Counted from the first letter of the stretch, positions 51,008 to 62,643 are shown. The stretch: DNA of 64,000 nt from Terracoccus sp. 273MFTsu3.1 (GCF_000383675.1 NZ_KB911826.1:186001-250000); one strand, 5' to 3'. The notes: generated from the letters alone by a model not told the origin. Numbers and translations: made by a program.

Positions 51008-51031
51008 AGTTGGTTGAAACGTGAAGCAACT
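51008..51031 (+). promoter_or_regulatory. Inverted repeat over FMN reductase start
   Basis: AGTTG (51008-51012) and CAACT (51027-51031) flank the GTG start at 51021, next to a -10-like GATAGT (51005-51010). It could be an operator on a leaderless promoter. Confidence 0.35.
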
Positions 51032-51566
51032 TCGAATCGTCGTGTCCTCCACCCGTCCCGGCCGCATCGGCCCGAAGGTCGCCGAGTGGGTCGCCTCGCA
51101 GGCGCCCGCGAGCGAGTGGGAGGTCGAGCTGCTCGACCTGTCGTCGCTGCCCTTCTTCGACGAGGAGGACATGCCGCGCAACGGCAACTACGCCAAGCCC
51201 CACACGAAGGACTGGGCCTCCAAGGTCTTCGAGTCCGACGCCCTCGTCGTCGTGACGCCGCAGTACAACCGCAGCTTCCCGGCCCCGATCAAGAACGCCA
51301 TCGACTACCTCTTCGCCGAGTGGGACGCCAAGCCCATTGCGCTCGTCGGCTACGGCTGGAGCGGCGCGAGCGATGCCACCGCCGACCTCACAAAGGTCCT
51401 CGCCCACGTCAAGGCCGACGTCGTCGGTTCGACCGGTCTCGTCTTCACCCAGGACGTCTCCCCCGCCGGTGAGCTCGACGTCACCGACGAGCGCCGCGCC
51501 GAGCTCGGCGCCCTCCTCGACGCGCTGGCCGCCAAGGTCGACGAGCCCGTCGGCGCCACCGCCTGA
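51021..51566 (+). CDS. NADPH-dependent FMN reductase family flavoprotein
   Basis: Flavodoxin-fold oxidoreductase of 181 residues. The FMN phosphate loop SSTRPGRIG lies at the N-terminus and the signature VVTPQYNRSFPAPIKNAID near residues 76-94 is typical of this family. It reduces FMN or small acceptors such as quinones with NAD(P)H. Cys is absent. GTG 51021 lacks a ribosome site but sits next to a -10-like box. A perfect-stem terminator follows. Confidence 0.9.
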   Translation: MKQLRIVVSSTRPGRIGPKVAEWVASQAPASEWEVELLDLSSLPFFDEEDMPRNGNYAKPHTKDWASKVFESDALVVVTPQYNRSFPAPIKNAIDYLFAEWDAKPIALVGYGWSGASDATADLTKVLAHVKADVVGSTGLVFTQDVSPAGELDVTDERRAELGALLDALAAKVDEPVGATA

Positions 51567-51592
51567 GCCCAGCACTCGCACACCGCACCTCC

Positions 51593-51625
51593 GACGGGGG
51601 CCGCCCACGGTGGGCGGCTCCCGTC
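51593..51625 (+). terminator. Terminator after FMN reductase gene
   Basis: Arms 51593-51607 and 51611-51625, 15 pairs with one G-U pair and a three-base loop. Confidence 0.85.
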
Positions 51626-51800
51626 GTCGTCCCCTGGCGTATGCCGCCCTCCCGAGGTCGGCGAGTGGGGCGGCCTTTCGTGGCCGTTTCGACGACGAAC
51701 CTCTTGATCCGGTGATACAAAGCGGGGCATACGAGGCATACGTGTCGTTCCTGAAACAGCCCGGGACGCGGCCGCCCCCCGCCACGACCCCGGAGGATGC

Positions 51801-52391
51801 ATGTCGCACGACGACGCCGACGCGTCTCACAGCCCGACCCGACGCACCGTCGTCAAGGGCGCTGCCTGGACGATGCCCGCCGTGCTCGTCGCGGCTCCGG
51901 CCCCGGTGGTGGCGGCGTCCGTCGCCCCGCTGACCTTCACCGGGTCCGCCTGCAAGCTCCCGGGCGGCTCGTCGGACACCTACAAGGGCTACGTCTTCGA
52001 GCTCGTCGCCACGAGCGCCGGCGGCTCCGACAACACGGTCACGGTGATCACCGGAGTGACCGTCGACGGGGTCCCCGAACCGCACTACGCCGTGTCGGTC
52101 AAGAGCGGCTCCTGCACGTGCTCCTCGTGCGGGAGCGCCCCGACGAACCACCAGTGGTGCACCCAGAGCGGCGCCGGCACGCAGCGCGTGCTGCTCTACA
52201 CGGACGGCGCTGCGAGCGGGACGAGCTCCAACAGCGAGGTCTGCGTGACCTACACCCGCTACCGCTGCGACTGCTCGCCCGTGGTCGGCTCGCAGCCGGT
52301 CACGATCTGCAGCGGCCGCCGCTCGACGCCACCGATCACGGGCGGCGGCGGCGCCTGCCGGATCTCCGACGTCTTCCCCCTGCCCACCTGA
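51801..52391 (+). CDS. Tat-exported cysteine-rich protein of unknown function
   Basis: Protein of 196 residues. SPTRRTVVKGAAW then a hydrophobic Ala/Val/Pro stretch is a twin-arginine signal ending near AAS (residue 40). The mature domain is Ser/Gly/Thr-rich with ten cysteines, including CTCSSC, RCDC and a pair at the C-terminus, probably making disulfides or holding a metal, which would explain export in folded form. I know no family. GGAGGA (51792-51797) precedes the ATG. Local promoter candidates include TTGATC around 51704. Confidence 0.75.
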   Translation: MSHDDADASHSPTRRTVVKGAAWTMPAVLVAAPAPVVAASVAPLTFTGSACKLPGGSSDTYKGYVFELVATSAGGSDNTVTVITGVTVDGVPEPHYAVSVKSGSCTCSSCGSAPTNHQWCTQSGAGTQRVLLYTDGAASGTSSNSEVCVTYTRYRCDCSPVVGSQPVTICSGRRSTPPITGGGGACRISDVFPLPT

Positions 52392-52442
52392 CCCAGACGC
52401 GGGGCCGACGGCATCGCGTGTCGCACACCCCCTCCGAGGCAC

Positions 52443-52448
52443 TACCGT
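52443..52448 (+). promoter_or_regulatory. Leaderless -10 box of DEAD-box helicase gene
   Basis: TACCGT ends six bases before GTG 52455. GGGG precedes the GTG but is too close for a normal ribosome site. Confidence 0.4.
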
Positions 52449-52454
52449 CAGGGG

Positions 52455-54266
<1,812 letters not shown>

Positions 54267-54619
54267 CCCCACCGATCGGCCTCGTCGGCCGTGTCGCGGT
54301 CGTCGGCGTCGTCGCCGGCCCGGTCGGTCTCGCCGTCCGGGCAAGGACGAGGCTCACAGAAGGGGCTCCCGACGGCGCACGGTGCGCTCCCCCCTGTGCA
54401 GCACACCCTGCCGTTCCGTCGGCTCGTGCCAGGCTCCCGGCGCCCTGACGCCGACGAACCTCCACGAACTCGTCCAACCCCACCCTCGTCGTGCCATTCT
54501 GAAGGCCGACGCGGATCGCTGTCGAGTGTCGTTTCGGACACCTTGACGGCGACCGCGCTCGGCTCTTCGCAGGGCTTCGACAGACGGCGGCGGCAACCGC
54601 CCTCGTTGGAGGAGGAGAC
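54267..54619. other. Intergenic region before LuxR gene
   Basis: About 350 bases without a convincing gene. It contains an inverted repeat GTGTC-N6-GACAC (near 54523-54538) followed by TTGACG, which may be the promoter region of the LuxR-type gene. No terminator after the helicase gene was recognised. Confidence 0.4.
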
Positions 54620-55426
54620 GTGGTGCTCGGTCGAGAGGTGGCAGCCGCGAGCGTGGCGCGAGACCTCGCTGTGGCTGCGGCGCGCGGCGAACCCTTGTTC
54701 CCGCTGCTGCCCGCCGTCGTCGAGGTCCTGCGGGCCGACACCGGCGTGGGTCTCACCCGCCTCCGCCGGACCGGACGGGGCATCGACGTGTCGGTGGAGG
54801 TCGCCGGCTCGGCCCCGATTACGCCGGCGATGGGTCGCCTCGCCGCGGAGGTCGCCGACCGGCACCCGGCGATCCCCGTGCTGTCGACGTCCGGAGCGGT
54901 CCGGGTCAGCGACCTCGTCTCGATCCGGGACTTCTGGCACACGGACGTCTACGAGCGAATGCACGGACACGTCGGTGGGCGTTACCCGGCGGCGGTCATG
55001 CTCCACAGCTCCTCGACCGACGTCGTGTTCCTCGGCGCGCACCGCGGCACCGTCGACTTCAGCGCGGAGGACCTCCAGCTGCTCGAAGCGATCCAGCGCC
55101 CCCTCGTGGCGGCGCTGGCGTTCCGGGCCGCACTCGACGACACCATCGCGGTGCTCAGCGGCCACGGGACCGCGCTGACCTGCGGCTCTCTCGGAGAGGA
55201 CCTGGGGTCGATCGCCGCTCTCTGCGCCGACTACCGCCCCACCCAGCGCGAGGCCGAGGTGCTGAGCCTCGCCGCCGCCGGGTGGACCAACCTTCGCATC
55301 GCCCGCCGGCTCGGCATCACCGAGCGCACGGTGCGCAAGCACCTCAGCTCCGTCTACGAGCAGTCGGGTCGGCGCGGTAGGGCGTCCGCGGCGGCATGGT
55401 GGACGGCCCAGCAGGACCACGGCTGA
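54620..55426 (+). CDS. LuxR-family transcriptional regulator with GAF-like sensor
   Basis: Regulator of 268 residues. The C-terminal helix-turn-helix (about 205-262) reads PTQREAEVLSLAAAGWTNLRIARRL and TERTVRKHLSSVY, typical of LuxR/NarL proteins. The N-terminal part (about 25-175) looks like a GAF-type ligand domain but its signal is unknown. GGAGGAG (54611-54617) supports GTG 54620 or, better by spacing, GTG 54623. It stands alone; its targets are unclear. Confidence 0.85.
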   Translation: MVLGREVAAASVARDLAVAAARGEPLFPLLPAVVEVLRADTGVGLTRLRRTGRGIDVSVEVAGSAPITPAMGRLAAEVADRHPAIPVLSTSGAVRVSDLVSIRDFWHTDVYERMHGHVGGRYPAAVMLHSSSTDVVFLGAHRGTVDFSAEDLQLLEAIQRPLVAALAFRAALDDTIAVLSGHGTALTCGSLGEDLGSIAALCADYRPTQREAEVLSLAAAGWTNLRIARRLGITERTVRKHLSSVYEQSGRRGRASAAAWWTAQQDHG

Positions 55427-55474
55427 GCGATGGCGTATGCCGTCCGCCCGGGCCCGCGCGCCCCGTCCTTCTCG

Positions 55475-55480
55475 TAGGGT
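55475..55480 (+). promoter_or_regulatory. Leaderless -10 box of SMC-like ATPase gene
   Basis: TAGGGT ends six bases before ATG 55487; no ribosome binding site is present. Confidence 0.45.
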
Positions 55481-55486
55481 CGGCAC

Positions 55487-56224
55487 ATGGGGGACGACTG
55501 GACCGCACCACTGCCGGTGCGGCGCGTGCGCCGATCGGAGGATGCGACGCTCGCCGACTCGCAGTGGCCGGCGACGCTCGGCCCCGTTGCCCACGTGCTC
55601 GGCCGGGGACTCGACCTCGCACAGGCGACGATCGTCGTCGGTGAGAACGGCACCGGGAAGTCCACGTTCGTCGAGGCGGTCGCGGTGGCATACGGCCTCG
55701 CTCCCGAAGGCGGCTCGACGGGAGCCCTGCACTCGACTCGACCGACGGAGTCCTCACTGGCACAGTCGATCTCACTGGAACGTGGCGCAGGCGCCTCGAG
55801 GTGGGGCTACTTCCTTCGCGCCGAGACGATGCACGGCCTGTTCACCTACCTGGAGGACAACCCGTCGCGTCGCCCCGAGCCGCGCTTCCATGAGTTGAGC
55901 CACGGAGAGTCGTTCCTCGCGATGCTCAACTCGGACCGCTTCACCGGTGAGGGCTTCTTCGTCATGGACGAGCCCGAGGCGGGTTTGTCCTTCCACGCGC
56001 AGCTCGCCCTCGTCGGGGCCCTCATCCAGCTTGTCGCCCAGCCCGGGGTGCAGGTGCTCATCGCCACCCACTCACCCGTCGTGGCGAGCCTGCCCGGTGC
56101 ACTGATCCTCGAGTTCGACGACGACGGCATCCACGAGCGGGCCTGGGACGACCTCGACGTCGTCGACCACCACCGCCGCTTCCTCGAAGCGCCTGAGCGC
56201 TACCTCCGACACCTCCGCTACTGA
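55487..56224 (+). CDS. SMC/ABC-like AAA ATPase (ATP-binding cassette, AAA_21 type)
   Basis: Protein of 245 residues with an ABC-class ATPase core: Walker A VVGENGTGKST near 50-58, signature-like ELSHGESFL, Walker B FFVMDEPEAGLS and H-loop ATHSPVVAS. These are the elements of RecF/SMC-like or transporter-like ATPases without membrane parts. Such small stand-alone proteins occur in DNA repair and phage defence contexts, but no partner nuclease is adjacent, so function is open. The end overlaps the convergent acyltransferase gene by seven bases. Confidence 0.85.
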   Translation: MGDDWTAPLPVRRVRRSEDATLADSQWPATLGPVAHVLGRGLDLAQATIVVGENGTGKSTFVEAVAVAYGLAPEGGSTGALHSTRPTESSLAQSISLERGAGASRWGYFLRAETMHGLFTYLEDNPSRRPEPRFHELSHGESFLAMLNSDRFTGEGFFVMDEPEAGLSFHAQLALVGALIQLVAQPGVQVLIATHSPVVASLPGALILEFDDDGIHERAWDDLDVVDHHRRFLEAPERYLRHLRY

Positions 56225-57303
56225 GCGGGCGCAACAGTCTCGACGGGGACGACCGGGGCGGGCAGGCCACCGACCGGGACCAAGCGACGCAGTCGCATCG
56301 CCGGTCGCTCCACGAGCAGCCACGACGCCCACGCGACAGGTACCGTCACAGCGACGGACAACACCGCGAACCACTCCAACCCGATGGCTTCCGGCACACC
56401 GGCCACGGCCATCAGCTGTTGGATCGGGAACGCGAAGAGGTAGACGCCGTAGGAGATGTCGTTCCTCGCGCCGACGCGTATCGAAAGACGCGCTCCGAGC
56501 CACAGCAACAGGAACGCCACGGCTACCGGAGCGATCGCGAAGTAGATCGCGCGGTCGAGGACCAGCGCGCCCACCACCAGGCCGCCTGCTCCGGCGCCCG
56601 CAAGGCCGGACAGCGGCAGCCGCTCCCGGAGGAACCAGAGGAGCACTCCCGCGGCGAAGAAGGACCACAGACGGGTCAGGTCCGGCGTGACGTTCACGCC
56701 CACACCGGTGGCGCTCTGGACCACTGTGGCCGCACTCAGCGCCAGACAGACGACCGCAGCGGCTCGTCGACCGAAGGCCGGCATGGCGAGCAGGAGGGCG
56801 AACAGAACGTACGCCGCGGCCTCGAACGGAAGGCTCCATGTCGAGGCGTTCCACAGGCCGAAGTAGGCGACGCCCTCGGGCGTGCCGCCGATGCCCATCT
56901 GAGTCGTGACCAGCAGCGAGTTGTTCACGACGTAGCCGGCTCCGCTCGCCCAGTCGTAGGCGGACCGCGTGAACACGGTTGAGAGCGGAGCGACCACAAG
57001 CGCAGTCAAGAGCAGGAGCGCCCAGTAGGCGGGCATGAGCCGAAGCGCCCTGCGCCAGAGGAACGGCCCCATCGCCATGCGGGCGCGACTTCCGGCGATG
57101 AGATAGCCCGAGATGGCGAAGAAGCCCTCGACGGCGAAGTCGCCCATGTGGGCCCAGGGACCGGGCCTGCCGGTGGCAGCCTTGTAGGAGTGGTCGACGA
57201 CGACGAAGATCGCAAGCAGCAGGCGGATGGCGTTGAGTGCGTTGTCGCGATCGTCCAGACGCACGCCGATGGGAGCCGCGTCGGCGCTCCCCCTCCGTGC
57301 CAT
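56218..57303 (-). CDS. Acyltransferase 3-family membrane protein
   Basis: Polytopic membrane protein of 361 residues with about ten helices. NALNAIRLLLAIFVVVDHSY contains the conserved His, and FAVEGFFAISGYL is the family hallmark, with FLWRRALRLMPAYW. Members transfer acyl groups to sugars of polysaccharides or antibiotics. The C-terminus lacks an SGNH domain. The region between this gene and the next is AT-richer (57304-57404) and may hold its promoter. Confidence 0.88.
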   Translation of the reverse strand: MARRGSADAAPIGVRLDDRDNALNAIRLLLAIFVVVDHSYKAATGRPGPWAHMGDFAVEGFFAISGYLIAGSRARMAMGPFLWRRALRLMPAYWALLLLTALVVAPLSTVFTRSAYDWASGAGYVVNNSLLVTTQMGIGGTPEGVAYFGLWNASTWSLPFEAAAYVLFALLLAMPAFGRRAAAVVCLALSAATVVQSATGVGVNVTPDLTRLWSFFAAGVLLWFLRERLPLSGLAGAGAGGLVVGALVLDRAIYFAIAPVAVAFLLLWLGARLSIRVGARNDISYGVYLFAFPIQQLMAVAGVPEAIGLEWFAVLSVAVTVPVAWASWLLVERPAMRLRRLVPVGGLPAPVVPVETVAPAQ

Positions 57304-57404
57304 GGGGCAAGCGTGCCGGACGGGCGAATGGGTCTCTCGAAAACGCGAAAACCACTGGCATCAAAGCGGATTCGAATCCGTACAAGATGTGTCAAATCGG
57401 ACAC

Positions 57405-58298
57405 TCAGGCTGTAAGTCGATCGCCTTTCATTGCGTCATGACGCATCCTGGGCAGAGCTGTCAGGAGGACCAGGACACCGCTCGACCACAGCGGCATGGC
57501 GAGTGCCATCGCCACCGGGATCGTCCTTCTTCGGCCTTTGAGCGCCCCCCACACGAGCACGAGGAGGGCGGCGCCAAGGCGCAGGACGAGCGGCGGATAC
57601 CCTGATTGCGTCGGAGGAGTCGGGGACCCGACGATGAAGTCCCACCACTGGAGCCAGAGATCAGGCGAGACCGCCCATGACACCGCGGCGATTGCCAAGG
57701 TGCCGAGAACCGCTACGGCCGCGTGACGCCACTCGCGTCGCACGGCGAACCACACCGGCCCCAGGCCAGGAGTGACCTTCGTCAGCAGCGGGAAGGCCCA
57801 GGCTGTCGGACGCCGCATACCGACCACGGCAGCAACGGCGAGGAATGCCTCGATGTTGCCGATGAGCAGCGCCGGCGGCGCGACGTAGGCAAGCAGCAGC
57901 CACCGCCAGCGCGGCGACACGGGCCACAGCAGCCAGACCAGGGCGATGCCGAGCAGCACCGACCACACCGTTAGGAAGACCGGCCACGGCAGCAGTGTCA
58001 GCGGGTAGATGGCCTGCGCGAAGGCGGGCGTGTAGTTGAAGGCGTCCGGGGACCCTGGTGGCAGCGAGTACGGGCCGACCCTCCAGACGTTCCAGTACGC
58101 ATGGGCCGAGTCCATGCCGTACGACGCCAGTCGGCTGCCGAAGAGGATCCACAGTGTCGGCGCCAGCGCGATCCAGAGTGCCACTCGGCCGACACCTGCC
58201 ACCGAGCGCTCCTGCGCACCGGGCGTGGCCGACACCATCGTGGCGTCGATCGCCGCGACGATGTCGTCATGGTCGAGGTCGGACCTGTCGCGATTCAT
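57405..58298 (-). CDS. Polytopic membrane protein, DUF2029/GT87-like
   Basis: Membrane protein of 297 residues with about eight helices and an N-terminal cytosolic tail (NRDRSDLDHDD). SYGMDSAHAYWNVW with an Asp in the first external loop, LTKVTPGLGPVWFAVRREW and an Arg/Lys-rich C-terminus resemble the DUF2029/GT87 polyprenol-phosphate mannosyltransferase group of GT-C enzymes, but the identification is uncertain. ATG 58298 overlaps the stop of the next gene (ATGA), so the two form an operon. Confidence 0.7.
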   Translation of the reverse strand: MNRDRSDLDHDDIVAAIDATMVSATPGAQERSVAGVGRVALWIALAPTLWILFGSRLASYGMDSAHAYWNVWRVGPYSLPPGSPDAFNYTPAFAQAIYPLTLLPWPVFLTVWSVLLGIALVWLLWPVSPRWRWLLLAYVAPPALLIGNIEAFLAVAAVVGMRRPTAWAFPLLTKVTPGLGPVWFAVRREWRHAAVAVLGTLAIAAVSWAVSPDLWLQWWDFIVGSPTPPTQSGYPPLVLRLGAALLVLVWGALKGRRRTIPVAMALAMPLWSSGVLVLLTALPRMRHDAMKGDRLTA

Positions 58299-59725
58299 GC
58301 GCGCCCTCTCAACAGGACATAGCCACCTGCCTGCTCGACCAGCACCCAACTGCCACTGGCGCGCATGGCGGCCACGACGGGAGCATGGACCGGCAACGCG
58401 GCATACGTGCAGCCGACCTGGTCGGCGTAGTCCTGCCAACCGGGCTCTGCGGCAACGAAGTCGAGGTAGGCCTTGATTCGCTCCATGGAGTAGAGCTCGA
58501 CCCGGGTGTCCATCGTGGGACGCAGACCCGGGTGCCGGAGCATGAGCCACCCTCCGTCGGACTGGTCGTTGCACACGACCGTGCCTGTCGGGAGCCGGTC
58601 GAGGGCGGCGTCCAGCTCATTCGGTCCGATCCTCGGCGAGGCCGCAGCCACCGGGGCGAGCACAGCCGCGAGCACGAGGCTCAGGCCGCTCGAGAGCAGC
58701 ACCGCGACCCGCTCACGACGCGGGACTGCGGACCCCTCCTCTCGGGTGAGTCGCTGGAGTGCCAAGGCCGCCAAAGGTGCCAGCATGACCGCGGCAAGCC
58801 CAACGGTCCGGGACCACGTGACGGCGAGCACCAGGGCCAGGACAGCAAGGAGCGCGACCGTCCACTCCTCGCGCCCGCGGACGACCTGGTCCACGATCAC
58901 CACGGCTACCAGCAGCAACGCCGCGAGCAGCCCCGGGTCGGTGAGGCCCGGGGGCTGCCACTCGCTGATCATGCCGGTCACCCCACTCACCTGGAGCGGC
59001 GAGCTGAAGAGTCGCGGCCCCACCGGCGTCAAGGCAGCGACGGCCACTGAGAGCACCGGCACCATGGCGAGACGCGCCCCCTCGGCAATCGAGAGGCGTC
59101 GCTCGAGCAACATCCCGACCACGACGACGCCGCCGAGGACGGGACCGATGAACCACATGCCGTGGCTACACGCCCAGAGCCACGTGAGCGGCACGAGCCA
59201 CCAGCGGGCGCGCCCGTCCTCGCGGGTCAGGAGCCACGTGCTCATCGTGACCGCGGCCAGAGCGAACGTCACGAGCTGAGGTCTGGGCGACAGGCTCCCG
59301 CTCAGGGCGGCAAAGGTCACCGCCAGAACGACCGCCGAGACGAGGGCTGTAGACCGACGCCGGCACGCGGCATACACAGCGACCCCGACGAGCAGGGAGC
59401 CGAGGCAGAGCAGCCACGCAACGCCGGGGAGTCCGCAGGCCGCGTGCGCCCAGTGCATGAGCACCTCGGGGAGCCACTGGTTGAGGATCCACACCTTCTC
59501 TGTCGCAGCCCCGAAAGGGTCGTCAAGGACGAACTGTCCTGTCTGCGTGAGGTGCTCGCCCGCCACGACGTGCCAGAACGCGTCTGGGTCCTTGAGCGGA
59601 CCGAGCGGTTTGAGGGCGAACAGGGCGAGAGTCAGGGCGGGCATGAGCCAGCCGAGCCGTGCCGCCGGCGAGCTCGACCCGTGCTGTCGGGTCGCACCGG
59701 CCTTCGAGTCGGTGACGACGGCCAC
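58295..59725 (-). CDS. Polytopic membrane protein, GT-C-like
   Basis: Membrane protein of 476 residues with about ten helices and a soluble C-terminal domain (about 390-476). LKDPDAFWHVVAGEHL in the first external loop and WILNQWLPEV resemble the Asp-containing loop of GT-C glycosyltransferases. The soluble part with VVCNDQSDGGWLML and TMDTRVELYS is typical of such predicted enzymes. Probable role: glycan assembly at the membrane with the neighbouring gene. The GTG start 59725 follows the tadC stop by eight bases, so it may be co-transcribed with the Tad genes. Confidence 0.72.
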   Translation of the reverse strand: MAVVTDSKAGATRQHGSSSPAARLGWLMPALTLALFALKPLGPLKDPDAFWHVVAGEHLTQTGQFVLDDPFGAATEKVWILNQWLPEVLMHWAHAACGLPGVAWLLCLGSLLVGVAVYAACRRRSTALVSAVVLAVTFAALSGSLSPRPQLVTFALAAVTMSTWLLTREDGRARWWLVPLTWLWACSHGMWFIGPVLGGVVVVGMLLERRLSIAEGARLAMVPVLSVAVAALTPVGPRLFSSPLQVSGVTGMISEWQPPGLTDPGLLAALLLVAVVIVDQVVRGREEWTVALLAVLALVLAVTWSRTVGLAAVMLAPLAALALQRLTREEGSAVPRRERVAVLLSSGLSLVLAAVLAPVAAASPRIGPNELDAALDRLPTGTVVCNDQSDGGWLMLRHPGLRPTMDTRVELYSMERIKAYLDFVAAEPGWQDYADQVGCTYAALPVHAPVVAAMRASGSWVLVEQAGGYVLLRGRA

Positions 59726-59733
59726 GGTGTCGA

Positions 59734-60654
59734 TCAGCCGCCGCTGAAGGCCTGCATCATGCGGATGCCGCCGGGGCCGATGATGACGATGAAGAGGGCC
59801 GGCAGGATGCAGAACATGAGCGGGAAGAGGATCTTGATGGTGACCTTCTGGGCCTTCTCCTCCGCCTTCTGACGACGGACGAGGCGCATGTTGACCGTCT
59901 GCTCACGGAGGACGCCGGCGATGGGCAGACCGAGACGGTCGGCCTGGACGAGCGCCGTGATGAAGTTCTTCACCTCGGGAAGGGTGACGCGGTCGCCCAT
60001 CGAGCTGAAGGCCTCGCCGCGTGACTTGCCGATCTGGATCTCGGACAGGACGCGGGCGAACTCGCCGGAGATCGGGCCCTCGACGTTGCGCGCCACCTGG
60101 AGCAGCGCCGAGTCGAATCCCTGTCCGGCCTCGACGCACACGCTGAGCATGTCGAGAGCGTCGGCCAGGCTCTTGCTCGTCTCCTCCTGTCGACGCAGGG
60201 CGACATTCTTGATCAAGATGTCCGGGAGGAAGAAGAGCGCGGCGCCACCGATGACGGCGAAGAGCAGAGCGTTCGGCAGCTGGAACTTGCCGTAGAAGGC
60301 ACCGAGGACGACGCCGATCAGCAGGGCTGCGCCCTTGAGCCCGAGGATACGTTCGACGGTCCAGCCCGCCGGGTTCCCCGCCTGGTCGAGCAGCTTCGTG
60401 TAGCGGTCGTCCGCTCCACCGGGCGAAAGCGCACGGGCCAGGCCCTTGGTCCGCTCGAGGATGGGCGCGACGAGCCGGTCCTTGGCCGCGAGGTCGGTGG
60501 TGACGGCAGTGCGCCGGTCGACGGAGTTCTCGATGAGCATGAGGGATTTGGCGACGCCGCGCGGCTCGCCGCCGGAGAACGTCATGCTCAGGACGGCGAT
60601 GAGCAGGCCGAGGCCACAGAGTCCTGCGGCGATGTAGACAGGGTTCAGGGTCAC
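59734..60654 (-). CDS. tadC: Type II secretion F-family protein (TadC)
   Basis: Inner membrane platform protein of 306 residues in a second Tad locus. It has an N-terminal helix (AAGLCGLGLLIAVLSM), a central F domain (LADALDMLSVCVEAGQGFDSAL and SEIQIGKSRGEAFSSM) and two C-terminal helices (KILFPLMFCILPALFIVII). GTG 60654 begins one base after the stop of the VWA-TadB gene. It pairs with TadB to form the pilus or secretion platform. Different in sequence and length from the TadC-like protein at 31205. Confidence 0.92.
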   Translation of the reverse strand: MTLNPVYIAAGLCGLGLLIAVLSMTFSGGEPRGVAKSLMLIENSVDRRTAVTTDLAAKDRLVAPILERTKGLARALSPGGADDRYTKLLDQAGNPAGWTVERILGLKGAALLIGVVLGAFYGKFQLPNALLFAVIGGAALFFLPDILIKNVALRRQEETSKSLADALDMLSVCVEAGQGFDSALLQVARNVEGPISGEFARVLSEIQIGKSRGEAFSSMGDRVTLPEVKNFITALVQADRLGLPIAGVLREQTVNMRLVRRQKAEEKAQKVTIKILFPLMFCILPALFIVIIGPGGIRMMQAFSGG

Positions 60655-60655
60655 G

Positions 60656-62643
60656 TCACACCTCGATGTTCACGACTTGGCGCATCCACACGATGCCGAC
60701 ACCGAGCGAGATGAGTCCGCCGACGCTCATGAAGAGGCCCACTGTCGTCGTCCAGAGCAGGCTGACGTACTCGTAGTTGACCTTCGTCATGTAGATGAAG
60801 ATGAAGATCGGCAGCGCGACGAGGATGTAGGCGGAGAGTCGACCTTCGGCTGACAGGGTGGCGACCTGCCGGTGGAGCGACTCGCGCTCGCGGAGCGTCC
60901 CGGCCGTCGTCCGGAGCGTGTCGGCGAGGTTGCCGCCGACCTCGCGCTGGATGCGGATCGCCATGACGGTCCAGTGCATCGAGGTGCTCTCCATGCGGTC
61001 GGCCACCCGCTCGAGAGCGTCCGAGATGTCGGTGCCGATTCGGGTCTCCGCGAGGGCGCGGCTGAACTCCTTGCCAGCGGGCTCGGCGGCGTCCCGGGCC
61101 ACGGCGTCGAGGGCCTGCGGAAGGCCGAAGCCGCTGCGGAGGCTCGTCGAGATGAGCAGGAGGATCTGGGGCAGCTGGGCCTCGAACTTGCGAGCCCGCC
61201 GAGATGCGGCGAAGCGCAGGCCGACCGGCATGACGATGACGCCGAGGACCGCCCCGACGATGAGCCCGATGACCTTGGCCTGCCCGCCGAGGACCAGCCC
61301 CACGGCCATGGCGACGATCACCGCGACTACGCGGAGCACGAGCCACTCCCCGGCCCGGAAGGGCAGGTCGGCGCGCTCGATGAGGGCCATCGTCTTGCTC
61401 GTCGACTTGCGGTCCTTCATGACGCGGTCGCCCATGTCGAGCAGCTGCGCAGTGATGGTGCTCTGCGCTGCCTTGATCTCCTGGCGCGAGAGCGTCACGG
61501 TGTCACCGACGACGTAGGAGTCGATGGACGCGACGCGACGCTCGCGCTTGGTCTGGAGGGTGGGCATGAGCGACGTCGAGAGCACGACGAAGAGTGCGAG
61601 GGCCAGAAGTCCGCCAGCGATGTAGGGAGTGCGGTCCGTGATCGGGACGGGTCCCAGGCTCAGGCCGGCAGCCTGAGGCGCGGTCGCCGCGACGGGTGGC
61701 GGTGTCGACGCGCCCGAGGGCTTGGGTGCGGTCGCCGGCGCGACAAAGTCGACCTCCCGTGCGAAACCGAAGACGGTGCTACCGGCGACGCCGGAGATCT
61801 CGTACCGGTGGGGACCGTTGAGCGGCTTGGGGATCGCCGAGGTGAACTGGACCTGGCGGTTGAGCGCCTGTGCGGATGCCGCGAATGCTGCACTCACGCC
61901 GGCCGTGTTGTCGGCTGCCACGACGGTGCCACCGTTCGTGTCCGCGAAGGCCTGCAGCGCCTTCGTGGCCTCGGGGTCGTTCGTGTTGAAGCGCACGACG
62001 TCGACGCGGATGCCACCGGCCTTGAGCTTCGCGACCGCGTTCTTGAGCGCGAGAGCCTTGTTGTCGGCCACGGTGTCGGCACCGTCGCTGAGGAGGACGA
62101 TACTGCGGTCTCCGGTTCCGCTCAGCGCGGCAGCGGCGCTCTGCATGGCGGCATACAGGCTGGTGTCGCCGCGCGAGTCGAGGCCGTTGATGACGCGTTG
62201 CGCGGCACCGCGGTCCACGGTCGGCGCGAGGTCGACGCCTGCGGTGTTGGCGAAGGAGGCGACCCCGACCTTGACGTCCGCCGGCACCGTCTTGAGGTAG
62301 GTCGCCGACGCCTTGCGAACGGTCGACATCCCCCGGGCGCCCATCGAGCCGCTCGTGTCGATGACGAGCATCGCGCGGCGGTCGAGCTTGGCAGCCTGCT
62401 TGACGGTCGCGGGGAACGGCTCGTCGTCGACCTTCAGCTTCAGTGTCTTGGGGTCGAGCTGCACGTCCTCCTTGCTGCGCAGCGTGATGACGCCAGTGAC
62501 GGTCGAGCCCGAGCCGGACGAGGTCGCTTTGACGTTGCTGAGCCCCACGGAGACGTCGTCGGCTCTCGCGATCCCGGCGGGGAGGACCACGAACCCGACC
62601 ACGAAGGCGGTCAAGCCGATGAGGAGACGACGGGACGAAGGGC

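Noticed and set aside
54267-54619. Minus-strand reading frames upstream of the LuxR gene
   Set aside because: They lack start signals and read as shadows of GC-rich non-coding sequence.
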